Positions 1 through 12,500 are shown, numbered from the stretch's first letter. The stretch is DNA of 64,000 bases from Symsagittifera roscoffensis (GCF_963678635.1 NC_087068.1:43235649-43299648), one strand, 5' to 3'. A program made the numbers and translations. Notes: generated by a model from the letters alone, not told the origin.

Positions 1-1340
1 CTAATCAAGGCTTTATGAACAAAAGGAAGTGATTTATCCGGAAAACAAGGACCCACTAGTTAGCGCGGATTTTAATTTAAGGGCAGTTGAGACAAAAAGC
101 GTGGGTGTAATAGGGTGAGGCGGGATCCAGAACCTGCATCTACCAGGTTGCCTTGACCAAAAGCTAAAGAGAAATAAAAGACCAACGAAAAAGAGTGTAT
201 AACTAGAAAAACTTATAGCACCCTTAAATTTTACTAAAAAAAAGACAAAAAATTCAATAAAAACCGTGAAAAATCAAAAACTGCGAAAAAGACAAAAGTG
301 GTTTTTGACGGGATGTAATCTGAGTTTTTCATTTAATGTTGCATCAAGTTTATTTATTGCATTTCCGATTAACAGGTCAGTTTTGCTCGCGTTGCTTATT
401 GGGCACCCTCACTGGAGTGATGTGCGAGTATACTTAGCACGACAATGTTAGTTTTCCAAGAGTGGCAGGCTGTGCCAGAGCACTACTACAAGAACTCTGA
501 GATCACGCTGAAAAAAAAATTGGAATCGTTAGATTAGAAAAAGATCAGATCTGTGATAGGTTTGGTTTGGACGGCTAATTTGTAACATGCTTTTTTTACT
601 CATTTTCTCGCACGCGGGGAGGAAAAACTGAGGAAGGAACAAGAGGAAAAAAATGCTAAATATTTACAATTTTTTTAAGACCCAAACAACCCTGATTTTG
701 GTCGTAATCTAACAAATTTTGACCAATCATTTTTTATCAAAATTGGCTTTGGAAAACGTATCTGCGCATAGGTTGACGTCACAATTCACTCCTTTAAGCA
801 ACAAACAAACAAAAAATAAATTTCAAGAAATTTCAGTGTAAAATTTGCAAACTTGATTTTTGTAACGCGCTAAAAAGTTGTGTTAATTATGGTTGATAAA
901 AAATCCTTTGACAGAAAACCGGGTTTCTAACAACCCATCCCCACAAAAACCGTGCGACTTGAGCTTAAGAGCATTTACTTTGAAGAAAAAAGGATTTGGA
1001 TGATCAAATCGATTACTTTTTCAAAGTTTTTTTTTCTGAACCAAATTGTTTTAAGTAGTATCAAAAGCTTTTCTAAGAGATTTGTAATTAACACTTAATA
1101 AACCAACGCTGATTGCGGACATCGTTTCGCCTAACCGTTTTTGTTGACAACTCGAAACCACACAGTCGATTGGGATGTTTTTGAAAGGTAAATCAATTTT
1201 TTGCCTGAATTTTTGACCCAAAACTGTTTTCGGTTATTAAATTTGAGAATTTATTTGCTTCAAAATTTTTCTGTTGGAGAATCCTACTCACCAATTATTT
1301 TCTCCGATGACCGTAATAATTTTAAAGGAGGGTTGAATAA
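1..1340. other. Intergenic, nothing recognised
   Basis: AT-rich sequence with frequent A and T runs. The open frame near 266-451 is short, low in complexity and resembles nothing I know. I see no RNA gene, long repeat or convincing exon here. Confidence 0.5.
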
Positions 1341-1497
1341 CTCACCCTGGCTTGCTTAAGCTTGTTTGAACGCTAGGAAGAACGTTGTCCGCAAAAACAA
1401 ATTAGTTTTTCGCAAACTTAAGAGTATCCTCCAGATACACTCCAAAGACGGAAGTAACACCTGTTTATCTGTCGGGATTGTTTGAGGAGTCGCATGC

Positions 1498-1683
1498 GAT
1501 TTTTTTTCTGGTTCAGGTGACACTGACGTCTTGGTTGCTGACTTTAGTAAAGAACCATATGAGAAAGCATTCAAAAAAGTTAGACTTTTCCTGACCGAGT
1601 TTGGTCTGATAGATTTCAAGCGACCTCTGTTTGCCCACAAGAATGGAGTAACGACCAGATGGCAGAGAGGAGGCAGTGTCTAG
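1498..1683 (+). pseudogene. Possible LINE APE-endonuclease fragment
   Basis: One frame of 61 codons before a stop reads ...GDTDVLVADFSKE... then FLTEFGLIDFKR...TRWQRGG. This resembles the 'GDFN' strand and the 'L..FGLID..R......TW.R' segment of the exonuclease-endonuclease-phosphatase domain of APE-type LINEs. The expected GDFN reads VADF, so if the match is real the copy is dead. No RT sequence follows directly. The match rests on pattern memory over about 45 residues and may be coincidental. Confidence 0.28.
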
Positions 1684-1859
1684 GGAAAACAAGAAGATAC
1701 GAAAATCTTTTATGGAAGAAGACATAGTCGAGATTTTTGAGGCTAGAGACAGAATCAGGAGCTTGAGCTTGAGTGTGACATTAGATTTAAAATGTGACAG
1801 CTATTCTTTTTTTATAACATATCTTTATTACATCAAAATTTGCATAATAAATTTTTGAT

Positions 1860-3170
1860 TGGGCTGATTGAAAAATCAAAAAGCTTCTTACATGAGCAGG
1901 TAGATGCCAAATTTAATTGCTGTTTGGCTTTAACTTGACAGTTTCATACTGCTGTGACTTTTGGGAAAATAGATATTTTAAATATGCGTCGAACTTCTGT
2001 AAATGACCACCGGCACTATCTCAATTTTTGTTATTCTGTAGACTCACTGAAGTAAAAACAACGCGCGATAATGACATCGACCCTTAGTTCGGGTAGTATC
2101 ACCAGTCGGTCATTGGAAAGAAGTTTGGTTCGTTTCGGTTCAGATTGAATTTTTTTAAAATTCGAATTGACCCTTTCGTCTCAACCGAGGAAAAAAAGCA
2201 ACTGAGTGAAAACTGAGAAAAAAGAAAGAGTCAGAAGACAGGTCAACCCAATTAACAATAACAATAAGAAGCTCAGGAAAAGAACTGCTGTCGAAGCACT
2301 ATTCGCAGTTTGCCTATGTTTCTGGAGTAGAGCTGTTTTGTTTCTGAGTTAACATTTAAAGAAGGGTTACGAGAAGCCCAACAGAAAAGCAAGAGCTTCA
2401 AGTTCAAGTGACCAACTATAAAAACTAAATGGAGAAGCATGCAAAATAATTGACTTAACGGTTTAAATTTACTCTGGTATTATAAAAATACTTGAGACTT
2501 CACATTACAACTTTCTTGAGTCATATTTAATTTTCTTGAAAACATTACCAAAAATGAAACCAGACATGTTTTGTAGATTCTGCGAGCTTCTGAAGTTTAT
2601 TACTTGACAGCAATTTATCTGGATGTGTTGAGGTAAAGCAAGTCTTAGGTTGATCCATCTGAAATGAATCAAATAAAAACCAACTAAAAAAGACTAAAAA
2701 TAATGACTTAAGGTCCCAACCATGTATTTAATGGCATTCGCGTGATATAGATAATTTTAGACATGGCATGGGGCGTGCTTTTTTAAATCTATAGTGGGGG
2801 GTTTTTTCATAAGGGTCTTTAAGTTGTAACGATCCCAAAATTCCGTGTCATGTGTGAACTTCCAATTGGTCCTACTGATTAAGAAACAAAAGCACAAATA
2901 ATTGTGATCCTGAGCCAATGGTAGTAGAGCTAATTTTCTTAGCCTCATATGTGACTTGATTGAACCACTACTAGATCTGATGATTACTTTGACTTTGAAG
3001 CGAAATTGAAGAAAAATGAAAGTTGCAATAGAGTCTAAATTACACAGAAATAAATAATGTTGGACAATAATTCATGACATATCGATGACATGTCGAACTA
3101 ATAAGCCATACATGAAGAAGTCAGCAGGAATGGGTTTCTAATTCAATGGACAGTCAAACTGCATTCCAAC
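1860..3170. other. Intergenic, nothing recognised
   Basis: No open frame with coding character on either strand and no obvious repeat. The only frame of note (2757-2948, minus strand) has no recognisable motif. Confidence 0.45.
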
Positions 3171-3177
3171 GGGAAAA

Positions 3178-3378
3178 TTGCTTACCCTTGATGTGTTTAT
3201 AAGGCCTCAGCCAGAAATGGGTCTATCTCGGAAATTATGGGAACCGCAGAAGTATGATTTTGACCTTGTTGATGCCGTCATGCCGCCGGTCCATGGTTTG
3301 ACCGTGGGAAAGATAAGTTCTTATTTTTGGATTGCAGTGTTCATTGTAAAATCCTTGCTTGTTTTGCAAGATGAGTAG
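3178..3378 (+). other. Exon-like open frame of unknown origin
   Basis: This frame begins with a TTG, not an ATG, and its first 45 codons look protein-like: FIRPQPEMGLSRKLWEPQKY, then an acidic/hydrophobic stretch ending HGLTVGK, before turning low-complexity. I do not recognise it. It could be an exon remnant of a host gene or of a mobile element. A stop lies a short way upstream, and the DNA beyond 3378 has no matching continuation. Confidence 0.2.
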
Positions 3379-3544
3379 TTCTAGGGATCTACAGGGAATC
3401 AAAAGCACTTCTATTGAAGAATTTTTCTGGGCAGGAACAGAGAGTATACTTCTTTTTACTTATAATACGCTCAAAAACTTATATGATGTTCAATTTTCCG
3501 AAAACGCGCCTTTTCACTATGAATTGACTTTTCCAAGTAGGTGA

Positions 3545-4130
3545 CCTTAGATTTCTCTAGTAACCTTAAATATTCACAAAGGATAGCGTTGCTAAATCTT
3601 GATTTTTTGTTGAACAGTATGCACATTGTGGTGTTCCGGGTAAATTTCAAAGGCTAGCTTTGCAAATTCACCGTGATATAACTTTTGAACAGTATCATTT
3701 GCTAAATTTTTTGGAAGAATGACAGAGATTGCATTTTCTGACTGCCAACAAGGTTTCTAACAAGTATTTAGCTTCCGATTCATGTTTAAGTTTTCAAAAA
3801 CTAAGATGGTGTAACAGGAGAGTTCTGAATATTTGCACGAAATGGAATTTGTTATGACGTCACTCACAGACAATCTTGTTTTTGTTTTTTACCACGGTAA
3901 TCAAAAAGTATCATAGTAACCGAGGTTACTGTCAGGAGTTCCTTCATCACATATTTCAGTCAAGAGCCGAAAAGTTTTTAGAAATGGAAGTGATCATGAC
4001 AAAGGAGTTTATTAGTTTTGATTTGTTTAAAATTAAACTCGGTACAGGTTACGTTTTTTCAGTAAGAACAAGCAACTCGACACGAGAAAAAAAACTGAAT
4101 ATATAAATACATATTTTAAAACAAATAAAA
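3545..4130. other. Intergenic, nothing recognised
   Basis: AT-rich filler between the open frame above and the 3' end of the minus-strand retroelement. No motif or repeat noted. Confidence 0.4.
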
Positions 4131-4139
4131 AATTTCGTC

Positions 4140-6800
4140 GAAATTTTTTTTAGCCGAGTACGCAAGCAGCGTTACCAGAGAGACTATTTGTTTAAAAAAC
4201 TGCCTGCCCGGGGTTCCTCAGTACATATACTTAGGTTCCTACAAAGCTTGTTCAAAAAAATCCGTGCTGGGGTCGGCCGCGTCCTGAATCTAATTGCTAG
4301 CGGTTGAAAAAATATCCAAAATCTACAAAGTCTTTATACTTATCGACTTATAGCTGTTTCGCTTCATCGGCAGCCGTACCAGGATTGAAAACCGACCCCG
4401 TATGATTCCTATTGGGGGCTAAGTAGTCCACTACCGTTACATCCCACAAAAGCACGAAAGCTGCTTACTAACAGCCCATGGAAGTCATCTGATCGCTTCC
4501 GATTGGTCCTGTAGAGAAATAGTGGCGAAAGCAGAAGGAGTGTGAGTAAAAGATAGACTCTGCTTTTTAAGGGCATTCAGGTTTGAATGGCTAGAGAATT
4601 TCCTTCCACCTTTGAGGCAAGAAAGGCCATGCCAACCATCTCCGGTAACGTCTTTTTCGCTTACGCATTTGTGCTGTTCGCTATTTTTAGAGACTAATCG
4701 AAGACCTTTTGGGATTCTGACTTGTTGGTTTGATAGTTATAATCATAGATTTTTGCACGGTCAATCATTAGGGGCCCAAACTATGTTTGGAAGCATTGAA
4801 TCTTTTACCTCCGTTGTTTTGAGTCTTAGAATCAAGTGTGCAGCTTCGCTGTCAAAAATTGGTTCTGTCCACTTTTTTGACGTTCGATTTCTGGAGCCAT
4901 GTTGACTTTTCCAAGTTCGAACCACCGTTTAAGCGTAATATTGTAGGTACCATCCTCATGCTCAAAAAAATATATCGCTCCTGGCATTTTTCGCTCCTTC
5001 TGCTGAGGCTAAGAAAGCGGGTAAAGCTAGAAGACGAGATAAAAAAAACACCCAAGTCAACTTTGGCTAAAGGGATAACTGCCTGTAAAAACTGGCTGTT
5101 ATCTAATTTTTCATTAGTGACCTAGCATAAAGAGTTTGTTTAGTATTTTGTCGTAGCGTTCCAAAAATTCAGTCTGCAAAAAACAAGGGCTCGTACGCAA
5201 AAAAACACAGGAGTTTTGGCATGGAAAAGCAATTTTATAGGAAGCACAAACCATAAGGGGTGTCTGGTTTGTCAAGGACATCCGTGATTTTTTCAAGCTT
5301 CCAATTTTTTTTGTCGGACAGTTCTTTCCGAGAATGTTCCAAAATTGCTGATTCTAGTGTAAAAAGCTCTTTTTTGTTTTTGCTTTTGGAGCATACTTTT
5401 TGAAATCGAAATGAAATTGAATTAGAATGTTTAGTCGTGGTCGGTCCCCGAAAAAAAAAAGCAAAGTTTGCACTTTTCAGTGTTTAAGCTCAGGCCGTAA
5501 GTTTGTTGATTTCAGAATGTTTTCAATGTCCCGGATTACTACGTTGTGGTTGTCGGCGAAAATTCCATCATTTAAATACCAGATGATAAATTTTGACTCC
5601 GGCTATTTGACTAGTGTCTGAAATGCTTTGTGTATTGAACTTAGTGAACTGACTGTATTATGACTAGTAAATTGAAAAACCAGAAAGTGTATGGTGCTTC
5701 AGGATTGCCTTGTTGAGTTCCATCTTCTGACATTACAAAGAATTTCCGTAAAAAATGTAACTAGGTTTACTATACGCGCAATGGGTGTTTAGTACCATTC
5801 TGATTACTTTGAGAACACATGATGCAGCATCATTTCTCTATTTATAGAGTTAAAGATATTCTCAAAATCTAGTTTGAGAAGAACGGTGCTTTTTGAATTT
5901 TTGTCGCGCTTAATTACGTTTTGGAACGAGTGTTCAATTAGGTTTCGGAACTAGTTCTGCTCGTCGTTTAGTGCAGCACCCGACCTGTGGGTTTCCGAAA
6001 AAATTGAGGGCGATAAGTTTTGCTCCAAAAAAGAAAAGCTTTGCTCAGGGGTTCGGGTATTTTGTAATCTCCAGCGAAGTTTATCAACTTAGTAAACTAA
6101 GCGATATCACAAAAAGAATCCTGCACTACCCTTTGACTTCTAACAAGATCTTCAAAAAATCAATGGTCTGGTCCTGATCCGTTCGGAAAAGACTTTACCG
6201 CTTTGTATAGATCGATTTTGGTTAAAATGAAACTATCTGAATTTTCTGAGCTGCAAATTTGGTTCGCTGAGGGTGCCTAGACATCATATTTGTTAAGGGA
6301 GCAATTGAAAATCAGTTGAAAATGGAGCAATTTTGTCATCTGAAGCCGCATACTTTATCCTTCCCTCTTATTTCTTTCGTCGAGCTTACTAATTATTAGC
6401 TTTATTCTCTGCTCGAGGTCATTCAGAGGCGCGCTTAAAATTTGAGGATGAGGTTTTGGAAGTGAAAAGTCCTTTTTTCGATTTTTCTGTTTATTCAAGA
6501 ACTCATGCTTCTGGTTTGTTAGCGTCCTTTTCCTTTGGGTTCGCTCCAAAAAAAAAGAAAGACGTTTAAAAAATGAGCCTCTTTGTTACATGAACTACAT
6601 TGAAGAGGATTTCATTTGTTTTGTAGAGAACTTCATTTATATTCGCCAAGGGAACACGCCTGTATTTTGGCACTCTCCTGAGTACTGGGAAACTTGAGAT
6701 GAAAATATTAACAAGTTTATCTGTTACTAAATCATTACCTATTTTTGCTTTATTAATAGATTTTTCATCAAGGCATAGAAGAGGAGATTGAAACAATTTG
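4140..6800 (-). mobile_element. Decayed RT element with YLDDG-like box and Cys/His plus WDVTVVD C-terminus
   Basis: Read on the minus strand from about 6800, successive blocks in shifting frames give an ordered reverse transcriptase protein. They are: an N-terminal block with KLDERN...YAASDDKIAPFS; KAVKSFPNGSGPDH (about 6215-6165); TVLLKLDFENIFNSINRE (RT motif with catalytic Asp, about 5890-5840); GTQQGNPEAP (QGDPLGP-like turn, about 5725-5700); WYLNDG (catalytic YLDDG box with one Asp changed to Asn, about 5590); LLCFFAYEP / CVFLRTSPCFLQTEFLERYD (about 5220-5140); a KCVSEKDVTGDGWHGLSC cysteine-histidine block followed by GGRKFSSH (about 4650-4590); WDVTVVDYLAP (about 4420); and a terminal SLSGNAACVLG (about 4155). 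Many frameshifts and stops show it is dead. The C-terminal arrangement suggests a restriction-like endonuclease, as in early-branching LINEs (R2/CRE/NeSL type); that is inference. No APE domain is visible. Confidence 0.72.
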
Positions 6801-7440
6801 ACTTATTCTAGCATACCTATTCTAGCAAACTCACAAAGATTTCATCAAGTCGCTTAGAGAAATTTTATTGATTTTGAGATGATACTAGCTAAACATGAAA
6901 AGCGGTTAGTGAGAATTTCTTAGATCAACGAATATGGATAAACTAAATTAAAAATTTCAAATCGAACTATAAGAATCAAAAACAAGGAACAACCTCATCC
7001 GAAATCAGCAGGTCCAGAGGCGCACCACCAGACTCCTGAAGCCAGTTTCAAATTCCTCCCGTCACCCCGTATTTGTCTCTAAAATCCCTCAAAGGGCATT
7101 CGACACACTGGCACAAGTATCAAACATAAATCTATTAAGTGTTTCTAGAAGCGTCAACTTGCATAACAGCGTTATTGAGCTGGAAATATCGGAGGTTTGT
7201 GTGAACGATATCTTTATTTAACACCCTTCGTTTGTTGTAAATTTACCGGCGTCAAACACTACTGACGCTTTAACGAATGCTGATATTTAAAATTGTTTCG
7301 AGGTTTACAAAAAGTTAAAAACAATTTTGTTGAAGTAATATTTTAAGAGGATTTCAATTTTCGAATAATAAACTGGAGCGTTTATAACTGGAGCAAAAAA
7401 CCGTTGAGCAAGATAAATAGTTTTCTTGAATCAATCGATC
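6801..7440. other. Spacer between two retroelements
   Basis: No coding signal or clear repeat. It may include non-coding flanks of the adjacent elements. Confidence 0.4.
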
Positions 7441-9590
7441 GATATTGTTTGCAACTAAACCTTTTGTTCCAAACTGCAGCAACTGGTATTTTAGATATGA
7501 TTTTAGTGGGGAAAAAGATACAGATAGTGAAAATTGGAAGCATTCAAAGGGAAACCTATTCTTGCATACTTTGAAATCATTAACAAAATCAAGTTTAATT
7601 TAACGTTGAAATATCGTCCCAATTGTAGCAAAATTACTGCAAAATAAAATTTATAGCTGCTGTAAAGGCGATTCGGAAAAATGTGAGAAAAACTAGAAAA
7701 AAAAAACGAAATAAAATTGGCCTTTTTGTTGGTCGAATCATAATAAAGTTCTAGAGTTGTGCTATAACCAATTTAATACCGCAATATCGCAGAATATACC
7801 AAGACGAACAGCACACAGAAGGTTGCTACCACCGTGGATAACGCAAAAACTTCGCATTAAAAAAAGCCCTAAAACTCCGCGGAAAAAATTTCCAGAATTT
7901 CATGCCGAGGTTAGAAGTTTAGTAGATTCAGTCGAGTCTAGTGCGGAAACTGACAGATTTTTTTATAAACAAGAACTGGCTGCAGAACGAGTGACATCAA
8001 AAGTTTTTTAAAGCATTAAGGAAGTCAAACCTCTCGCGGAAAAAGTAGTACGAGAATGTCTCCAGTGAGACGGACCAAGGTAAAGCAGAACCATTTTCAA
8101 TATTCTTCTCTTATGTTTATAAAAAGTTGACAACTTTCATTATAGGGGACAGTGGCAATGATTGCTTAAAACTGCGATCAATCCGATCAATCCGGGTGAA
8201 AATCAACCGATACTATATAAAACATTAATAAACCGGTACTGTGCATTAATTTTTCCCATTTTTTATCGCAGTTATTCAGAAAAAGTTTCTCAACAATTTT
8301 TTTCTCCAAACGCCTGGAAACAAACATTTCTAGGTCCAACATTTAAAACAAGCGTTCAACAAACAATAGTTGTAAAGTTACAAAAAAATAGCAGTTCTCT
8401 GTTATCAATAGTTTTTAAAATCCTAAAAAGGATTTTTTAAACGACTCTATAATCATTACAATACCTTTTTTTGCAGCCTAGTTTGGCTTTAGGAAAAGTC
8501 GATCAACGATTCTCCAATTAACATTCTTTTCGCAAAAAGTATACCAGGGCATTGAATGTCAAAACGATGTTGATTTAAACTTTACTGACTACAGAATGTC
8601 TTTTGACAGATTTGATGACGGTTCGCTTTTGAAAAAACACTATGAAAGTGGCATCAGAAACAAGTTCCTCAAATTATTTGAATCGTACCAGACAAACTAA
8701 CAGGCGATAAATGTATTGTTACAAATTACAGACCAATTCTTTGTTATCAAAAGTTTGTAGAAAAGACAATAAACAATTCTCCAATTAACAATCTTTTCGC
8801 AAAAAGTATACCAGGGCATTGAAAGTCAAAATGATTTTGGTTAAATATTTACTGATTACAGTATGGCTTTCGACAGATTTGATTATGGTCTTCTTTTGAA
8901 AAAACTCTATGAAACTGGCATCAGAAACAAGCTCCTCATTCTAATCGAATCATACCTGACAAATCGTGTACAAATTTGTTCAAAAATGGAGTATACTCGT
9001 CGCCAATTAAAACTACTAACGGTGTCACGCAAAAGAGTATTTCGTGGCCCATACTTCTTTTTGTTTTTGTTAAAGTCTTTCCGAAAAGGTACGCACAATT
9101 ATTTTCCCTTTTATTTGCCGATAACGCCAATTTTTCTAGACTCAATCGATATTCAGATGATTTTAATGCGTTGTACGATTGAACTGTGAGAAATAACATG
9201 CCCATCAATATGGATAAGTGCTCACTAATCGAAATCTGCGAAAACGAATAAGAATTGCTTCTTTGGAATTAAAATTACTAAAACCGACGAAACCCAACCT
9301 GATTTGGGCCTCATGCTTTCTTGCAACTTAAAATTGAGTTTGCATATATATAAGATTTGCTTCCAACCATTTTGTATTTTTCAATTGATAAAAAGAAGCT
9401 TATCAAATCTCGGTCAAAAAATAAAACTGGATTTGTATAAGTCTATGATCATACCAATACTAACATGCACAATTCTGTGTTATGGATTGAGTAAATATAA
9501 AATTACGGATCTTGAAAACGTACCAAGGCTTATAATTAAAAGTATAATACCCCACATGGATTCGTACAAAGATTAGTTAATCGAAACATC
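7440..9590 (+). mobile_element. Decayed APE-type LINE copy A
   Basis: Fragments in the right order for a Jockey/CR1-like ORF2. They are: ATGILDMIL (C-terminal endonuclease, near 7480); the basic linker RLLPPWITQKLRIKKSPKTP (7820-7885) leading to FYKQELAAERVTSKVF; an RT N-terminal block with IFPIFYRSYS (about 8250); FTDYSMAFDRFDYGLLLKKL (8850-8910), the first catalytic Asp motif; YLTNRVQ; a ruined catalytic box read as FADNANF (about 9115); GLMLSCNLK; and the distal LDLYKSMIIPIL...YGLSKYK block. Frame changes and stops are frequent. The 8501-8698 segment is repeated at 8770-8962, an internal duplication. The distal part matches copy B closely enough to suggest one family. Confidence 0.7.
8501..8962 (+). 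repeat. Internal direct duplication in LINE copy A
   Basis: Two direct copies (8501-8698 and 8770-8962, offset about 268 bp) share the segment from the 'attctccaattaac' stretch through the codons for AFDRFD and GIRNK. They differ by scattered substitutions, so the duplication is old. Confidence 0.75.
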
Positions 9591-9799
9591 ACTACTGCCG
9601 CTGCCAATGTACATAAAGATCAGCAACCTTCTGCTGCTATCAAAAATTTTATCTCTAAAATACGACGGTGACATGTTAGACGTTCCATCGTATTCCAGTT
9701 CCTGGCGTGGTTGCATACAGGGAATGCGATATAAATTCGATAGAATTAAATAAATTTTCCAAAAAGGAAGATCTTCGCTGCAATCAATATCTCACGATG

Positions 9800-12240
9800 A
9801 AACATCAATTGGCGTTAAGACAGGCCTAATGTCAGAACCTGCAAATTTTAGTTTTAATAGCAACGGAGAGGCAGTAGCATGCTACATTAAGATAGATAAA
9901 CGGAAATTGCTGGTTGTCTCTTGTTATGTACCGCCTGCAAATAGCAAATATGCTCTGAAACCAAATGAAAAAAATAACCAGTTTAAAAACATTAATAAAT
10001 TGCAGAAGAACTGCGATTTCTTTGTCTATGGTAACATGTCATCAATTAAAGAAACCAAAATATCATTTTTGGAAGAAATAGAGAATCGTGAAGTTCATCA
10101 AAATGTTAAGTTCAATACTGCCTCAGCTGTTACTCTCGATTTGATCTTCAGCAGCAATAAAATCCATGTATCATATGTTCCTTAGACAGTAACGTTAAAT
10201 TGGGAAAACTCTCAAACCATTATCCGGTCGAAATCTCTTTCAACGTAGAAATATCGGATCTTATGCGTAGTAAGTTTATTAAAGAATCCATATTTAGTTA
10301 TTGCAACGGTGATTACGATTTACTCAATGAGCAAACACTAGAAAACGCTTTTGACACTTACTGTTGGTCAAATGTAAATGTGATACTAAATCATTGGTAT
10401 AACTGGTTATCCTCACCTATTAAAAAGCGTATTCCAAAGCGCACTAAACATAGATCGTCCTAGATAAGTCAATCGACTTCGAATCTTATTAAACGTTTAC
10501 ATACAGCTCGAAAGAAAAATACCGAGTCTCATCCAAAACTTTTGCATTCAATTGAACAGAGAGAAACGAACGCCGAAATGGACAAAACCGATTATGAACA
10601 GTCTCTTGCGTCAAAGCGAATAACGGGAAAACTTTTTGAATACTTTAAATTTTTTCATAAGTCAAGCTCACCAAGTATACTGAAGTACCAAAACGAGTCC
10701 GCCGATACCGATCCATTAAAGGCAGAGTAATTTTCGATAATTTTCGCTTCTGTGTACATTGAACCGTGTGCGTTTTCAGAACCACCCTAACCTGATTCCA
10801 ATACAATCTTTGATACAATTAGTTTTACTGAGCTCGAGATACGTGAAATATGTCAATCGTTGAACACGAATAAAAGTAAAGGCCCCGACGGATTACTACC
10901 AGTACTGTTCAATAAAACACAAGCATCTCTATCTCATTCTATCTACCAAAAATTTTCTAAATTTATTCAAACTAGGCGTTTTCCAGACTACTGGAAAGCA
11001 GCTATAATCAGCCCAATTCATAAAAAAAAACCAAGAAAAAGGACATTGAAAATTATAGACCCGTCTCCTTTCTTTGTATAGTTTCAAAAATATCAGAGCG
11101 TGTAATATTTAGGAGATTTTATGAACATCTATCACCTATGTTTCATAGTTCACAACATGGGTTTTGAAAGAATAAATCCACGGTCTTTCATCTATTTACT
11201 TTCTTAAGACAGCCTACAAAGGTCAGGACAAAGCAAATGATATAGAGACCGTTTTCACGGACTTTAGTAAAGTGTTCGACCGTGTTGACCACGGTATCCT
11301 CTTGATGAAGCTTTTCAAAATCGGAGTAGGTGGAAATTTGATCAAATTATTGAAACCTTATCTATCAAACAGGTCCCAATCTGTCAAAGTGAATAGCGAA
11401 ATCTCAGATCCAAAGCCCATAACAAGCGGAGTTAATTTTTTATTAATGCCTTGCCATCTCTTTGCCAAAATCTCACACCTTTACTTTTCGCTGATGATGC
11501 AAAATTCATCAGCATAGGATTAGCTAAAGAAGAACTTCAAAATGAACTTAATGTGATATACAACTGGATAGTCGAAAAAAAAATGCAATTCAATGTTGAT
11601 AAATGCACCCATGTGAGCTTTACTAAAAGTTCAAACAAGTTTTGCTTCAACAAAACGGAAATTAAATTAGTGGACACACAAAGATCTGGGGGTTATAATT
11701 TCAAATGACATGAGCTGGAATCTACAGATTGACAAGGCAGGCTTAAAAGCAAATAAAACGTTTTTCGCGATCAAAAGAAATATGTCGAATGTAAACAGAG
11801 TAGCGAAACTAAGTTAATTCAAATCCATGATAATCCCCGTGATTCTTTACGCAAGTCCGTGTTTTGGTTTAAAAAAGTACGTAATGTCCGAATTAGAGAC
11901 GATTCAGCCAAGGGCAGTAAAGTAGATTTGCGTTAATAGTGTCCCAAACAAAGAAAATTTGAAAGTACTAGGGATTCTTCCTTTTCCACTGTATGTCCAC
12001 CAGCTAAACAACTTGCTGTTGCTTTCAAAATTGATTTTGGGACGTTATAAGGCATGTAATCTAGACATAACATATTACACAGAGTTCTTGCGCGCCAATT
12101 TGTTTCAGCTGAGACGTCCAAGGAAAACCAAATGCGAGCAGAATTCCATGTATCAAACCTGTCGACTCGCTAGGGATTGGCTTGAAACAACGACTTCTAA
12201 AAATCTTCTGGTCGAAATTCGAGCAAAACATTGAGAGCGA
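9800..12240 (+). mobile_element. Decayed APE-type LINE copy B
   Basis: Ordered pieces of an ORF2-like protein. They are: endonuclease C-terminal half with LVVSCYVPP (9908-9935), FFVYGN, TLDLIFSSNK (about 10135) and LSNHYPVEI (the SDH-like motif, 10208-10235); a linker to 10730; RT blocks with NKSKGPDG (10866-10890), ISPIHKK, then FTDFSKVFDRVDHGILLMKL (11258-11320, first catalytic Asp); SYLSNRSQ-like PYLSNRSQSVKVN; and an intact FADDAKF box (11491-11512). The block that should read GVPQGSxLGPLLF is disrupted by a frameshift. Thumb and distal blocks run to 12234, including LGILPFPLYVHQLNNLLL. Multiple stops separate the pieces. The protein order and the FADD box place it with Jockey/CR1-type elements. 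Confidence 0.78.
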
Positions 12241-12424
12241 CAAGTGCACTTGAAACTAGCGTGCGATTTGTTCGACGAACAATTGCAGAAACAGAACTGT
12301 TATATGAAACGAGAAACTCACGGGGTCCAAACCCCTTGTCTGAACCACAGAATTCATATTACAACTACTACTAAAGGCATTTTTTTTATATAAATGTCGA
12401 TTTTGATATTTTTCACACGATTGA

Positions 12425-12500
12425 GTGCGAAAAATATGGGTTGAGTGCAAATGGGTTGAGTGCACTCAACCCACAGTGTGGGTTGAGTGCAAATCTACAT
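12425..12500. repeat. TTGAGTGC repeat with a 20-bp palindrome at a LINE junction
   Basis: The octamer ttgagtgc occurs four times at 12421, 12440, 12455 and 12482, mostly preceded by gg or ggg. A perfect 20-bp palindrome, gggttgagtgcactcaaccc, lies at 12453-12472. The cluster sits exactly where recognisable LINE coding sequence begins, so it is either filler at a 5'-truncated insertion junction or a pre-existing short repeat hit by the insertion. Confidence 0.8.

Noticed and set aside
4612-5125. Plus-strand open frames of 95-97 codons
   Set aside because: They lie opposite the minus-strand RT element and have no motif of their own.
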